From: DATAEU01 sp046724395
Lineage (GTDB): Bacteria > Actinomycetota > UBA4738 > HRBIN12
DNA: 42,014 nt
Direction: 5' to 3'
Assembly: GCA_046724395.1 (NCBI GenBank)
Contig: JBKOWM010000044.1
Location: 1-42,014 of the forward strand
The first letter of the stretch is position 1, and each line of letters begins with the position of its first letter. Shown here piece by piece: positions 40,510 through 42,014 of this stretch. The notes beneath the pieces are model-generated. The model was not told where the DNA came from and made no database searches. It saw only the letters and a list, made by a program, of their open reading frames with translations. Both the position numbers and the translations under genes were made by a program.

Positions 40510-40704
40510 TCAGGCCGAGGCGGTCTCCCGGGAACGGGGCATGCGGCCGACCTCCTCGACGGTCGCCTCGAATCCACACCGAACCGCCTCGGCGTACTTC
40601 GCCCACGCCTCGTCGCGCGTCTCGTACGAGAACCGACGGACGTACCGCATCCCATCCTGGCTCGCGACGGGATCCACGACCTCCATCGCGTACACGATCT
40701 CCAT
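40510..40704 (-). CDS. Small hypothetical protein
   Basis: 64 residues: MEIVYAMEVVDPVASQDG, YVRRFSYETRDEAWAKYAEAV and FEATVEEVGRMPRSRE. The amino-acid mix (Tyr, Glu, Val, few Arg) is unlike the Arg/Pro-rich shadows nearby, so it is probably real, but there is no recognisable family and no clear Shine-Dalgarno before the ATG. No TM segment or signal. Confidence 0.45.
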   Translation of the reverse strand: MEIVYAMEVVDPVASQDGMRYVRRFSYETRDEAWAKYAEAVRCGFEATVEEVGRMPRSRETASA

Positions 40705-40882
40705 GATCCGGCCGGCGGGCGAGTCGGCGGCGCGCGGATGGCGCGGCGCGATCCAGCGTTACGTTCACACCCGTCGTCTCCTCCGGTCGATATCGGACAT
40801 GGGGCTCGACGCCTGAATCGGTCGAAAGCCCGAAGTCGTCGTGGGGATGGCTGCGCGGGACGACGACGTAACTCGACGCGGC

Positions 40883-41323
40883 TCAGGATGCGGAAAGTCG
40901 GGCGGCGACGGTGAGTTCGACGCTCTCTTTGAGCGCACTCGAGACGGGGCAGGTCTCCTTCGCTTCCTCCGCGGCCGAACGAAACGCGTTCTCGTCGACG
41001 CCTGGGACCTGCCCGGTCACATCGAGTTTCGACGTCGTGATGCCGGTCCCGGGGACGAACGTCACGGCCGCGGACACGGCGAGATGCGTAGGCGGCGTAC
41101 CCGCCTTCGCCAGGACATTCGACAGCGCCATCGAGAAGCAGGCGGCGTGCGCCGCGGCGATCAGCTCCTCGGGGCTCGTGAGCTCGCCCTCGCCCTCGCC
41201 GGTTCTGGCGGCCCACGACACCGGAAGGGACGCGATCGCTCCGCTTCCGACGCGGTCGATCGTCCCCTTGCCCGACATCAGGTCCCCTTCCCACGAGACG
41301 TTGGCGGTCTTCGTCGCCGTCAT
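40883..41323 (-). CDS. OsmC-family peroxiredoxin-like hydroperoxide reductase
   Basis: 146 residues from ATG 41323, which has AAAGGGG six bases upstream. It shows the OsmC layout: WEGDLMSGKGTI at the start, TSPEELIAAAHAACFSMAL with the peroxidatic Cys62, and ETCPVSSALKESVEL with the resolving Cys125. It should reduce organic hydroperoxides using a thiol or lipoyl donor. A TAGCCT box at 41355-41360 (minus strand) may be its -10. It stands between small hypothetical genes and the RodZ-like gene. Confidence 0.95.
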   Translation of the reverse strand: MTATKTANVSWEGDLMSGKGTIDRVGSGAIASLPVSWAARTGEGEGELTSPEELIAAAHAACFSMALSNVLAKAGTPPTHLAVSAAVTFVPGTGITTSKLDVTGQVPGVDENAFRSAAEEAKETCPVSSALKESVELTVAARLSAS

Positions 41324-41354
41324 CGCAACCCCTTTCGTCTGTCCGTCGCGCGCC

Positions 41355-41360
41355 AGGCTA
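41355..41360 (-). promoter_or_regulatory. Possible -10 box TAGCCT of the OsmC gene
   Basis: Minus strand TAGCCT, predicted start near 41348, leader about 25 bases holding the AAAGGGG site. No good -35. Confidence 0.35.
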
Positions 41361-41401
41361 GCCCGAACACGCGGCCGGGAACGCGACAAGATCGCAGACG
41401 G

Positions 41402-42014
41402 TTACGTCGGCAGCTGGACGAGCCTTTTTCCGCGCACGACGAACGACAGATCCACAACCTCGCCCGTCGCTCCTGTCGGGACCGTCCGCCCGTCCACCTC
41501 CACTCGGGCGCCGCCGGCGTTGCCGAGCGTGAGGAACAGGGACCGGTCGGCGCGGAACGTTCGGGAACCATCGATGAGCGTGCCGGTGAATACGGTCTGT
41601 CCGTCCGCGACCGCTCGCACCCAGCAGCGGTCGGCGATCGACAGTCGGGCCAGGATCGACGTGACCGCGCCACTCGAAGGAGTCGCCGTGGGTGTGGGCG
41701 TGGGCTTGACTGTGGCCGGCGCCACGACGCCGGACGGGCTGGCTGCGGCCGTCCGGGTCGACGTCGCCGACCGATCTCCTCCGAGAACGGCGGCGAGCCC
41801 GCCGACGGCGAGAAGAACGACAAGGGAGACGAGGATCGGCCACCGGCTTCGCCGTCGTCGAGCCGCGCGAGATCGCGCACCGTCGTCGGACGTCGGCGGG
41901 GCGTCGAAGGCTCGAGGCTGCCCGACGCGCTCCAGCTCGGTGCGGACGATCGAGTCGATGTCGGCCGCCTCGTCGGCCACACGCTCGAGGTCCGTCAAGG
42001 AGACGAATCGCGTA
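41402..42014 (-). CDS. RodZ-like DUF4115 membrane protein, 5' end outside window
   Basis: The frame is open to the window edge, reading TRFVSLTDLERVADEAADI before a charged stretch, so the true start probably lies outside; a TTG at 41998 is the only start inside. One TM segment (PILVSLVVLLAVGGLAAVL) is followed by a Thr/Pro linker (about 40 residues) and a C-terminal DUF4115 domain: DRCWVRAVADGQTVFTGTLIDG, read as two pieces, then FRADRSLFLTLGNAGGARVEVDGR. This is the extracytoplasmic domain of RodZ, the cytoskeletal anchor that links MreB to the membrane; the expected N-terminal helix-turn-helix would lie beyond the edge. Cell-shape role is inferred from the family. Confidence 0.8.
   Translation of the reverse strand, partial: TRFVSLTDLERVADEAADIDSIVRTELERVGQPRAFDAPPTSDDGARSRAARRRRSRWPILVSLVVLLAVGGLAAVLGGDRSATSTRTAAASPSGVVAPATVKPTPTPTATPSSGAVTSILARLSIADRCWVRAVADGQTVFTGTLIDGSRTFRADRSLFLTLGNAGGARVEVDGRTVPTGATGEVVDLSFVVRGKRLVQLPT

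Noticed and set aside
41402..41998. TTG at 41998 as true start of the RodZ-like gene
   Set aside because: The frame stays open and protein-like up to the window edge, and a RodZ N-terminal domain would be missing; treated as truncated by the window.
1..42014. Prophage, integron or insertion-sequence content
   Set aside because: No transposase, integrase, terminal inverted repeat or tRNA attachment site was found; gene families are typical chromosomal ones.

Overview
The window is about 42 kb of very GC-rich, tightly packed bacterial chromosome with genes on both strands. Many start codons are GTG or TTG, stops and starts often overlap as ATGA or GTGA, and several genes have a TANNNT -10 box only 5-8 bases before the start codon, which suggests leaderless mRNAs. 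Together with the families present (RodZ-type DUF4115, head-GIN lipoprotein, BBE-type flavin oxidase, two class III cyclases, subtilase with a Trp-repeat tail) this fits an uncultured Actinobacteriota-type or Chloroflexota (Limnocylindria-like) lineage. The sequence alone does not decide which. I see no rRNA, tRNA, CRISPR array, insertion sequence or phage gene.

Layout. 1-6.1 kb: the end of a YbjQ-like gene, a decayed alpha/beta hydrolase, a P-type cation ATPase overlapping a phospholipase D gene, and a flavin-binding protein coupled to a GyrI-like protein. 6.1-11.5 kb (minus strand): an M24 (DddP-like) protein with altered metal ligands, a secreted beta-helix/NPCBM protein, an orphan PotD-type binding lipoprotein and a membrane protein. 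11.6-14.8 kb: a flavin oxidase, a head-GIN lipoprotein, a GNAT acetyltransferase and a small membrane protein.

14.8-24.3 kb is the most unusual part. Two diverged copies of one gene set lie side by side: (i) a YbhN/UPF0104 membrane protein, (ii) a fusion of a PAP2-like membrane domain and a HRD-type kinase, (iii) a Cys-rich lipoprotein whose GTG start overlaps the stop of the fusion gene, and (iv) an osmoprotectant-type (OpuAC/ProX-like) binding lipoprotein. Both fusions keep the kinase catalytic residues but have lost the PSGH motif of PAP2. A stand-alone PAP2 phosphatase with all its motifs sits between the copies. No ABC permease or ATPase accompanies the binding proteins. I infer an envelope lipid or lipid-linked-metabolite handling system with a ligand-sensing lipoprotein; its function is unknown to me.

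24.3-29.4 kb: two adjacent class III nucleotide cyclases, one membrane-bound and one fused to a zinc ribbon, an AAA-type NTPase and a helical-repeat tail, probably co-transcribed with one of the binding lipoproteins. 29.5-39.4 kb: a second paralogous pair, two membrane GAF histidine kinases without visible response regulators. One has a short upstream ORF, the other follows a secreted subtilase whose tail carries Trp exactly every five residues. Between them lie an Asp-box (sialidase-like) secreted protein, a second beta-propeller-like protein, a VOC protein and a CBS-domain protein. 39.6-42 kb: a very His-rich small protein, a zinc-ribbon membrane protein, a small hypothetical protein, an OsmC peroxidase and a RodZ-like gene cut by the window edge.
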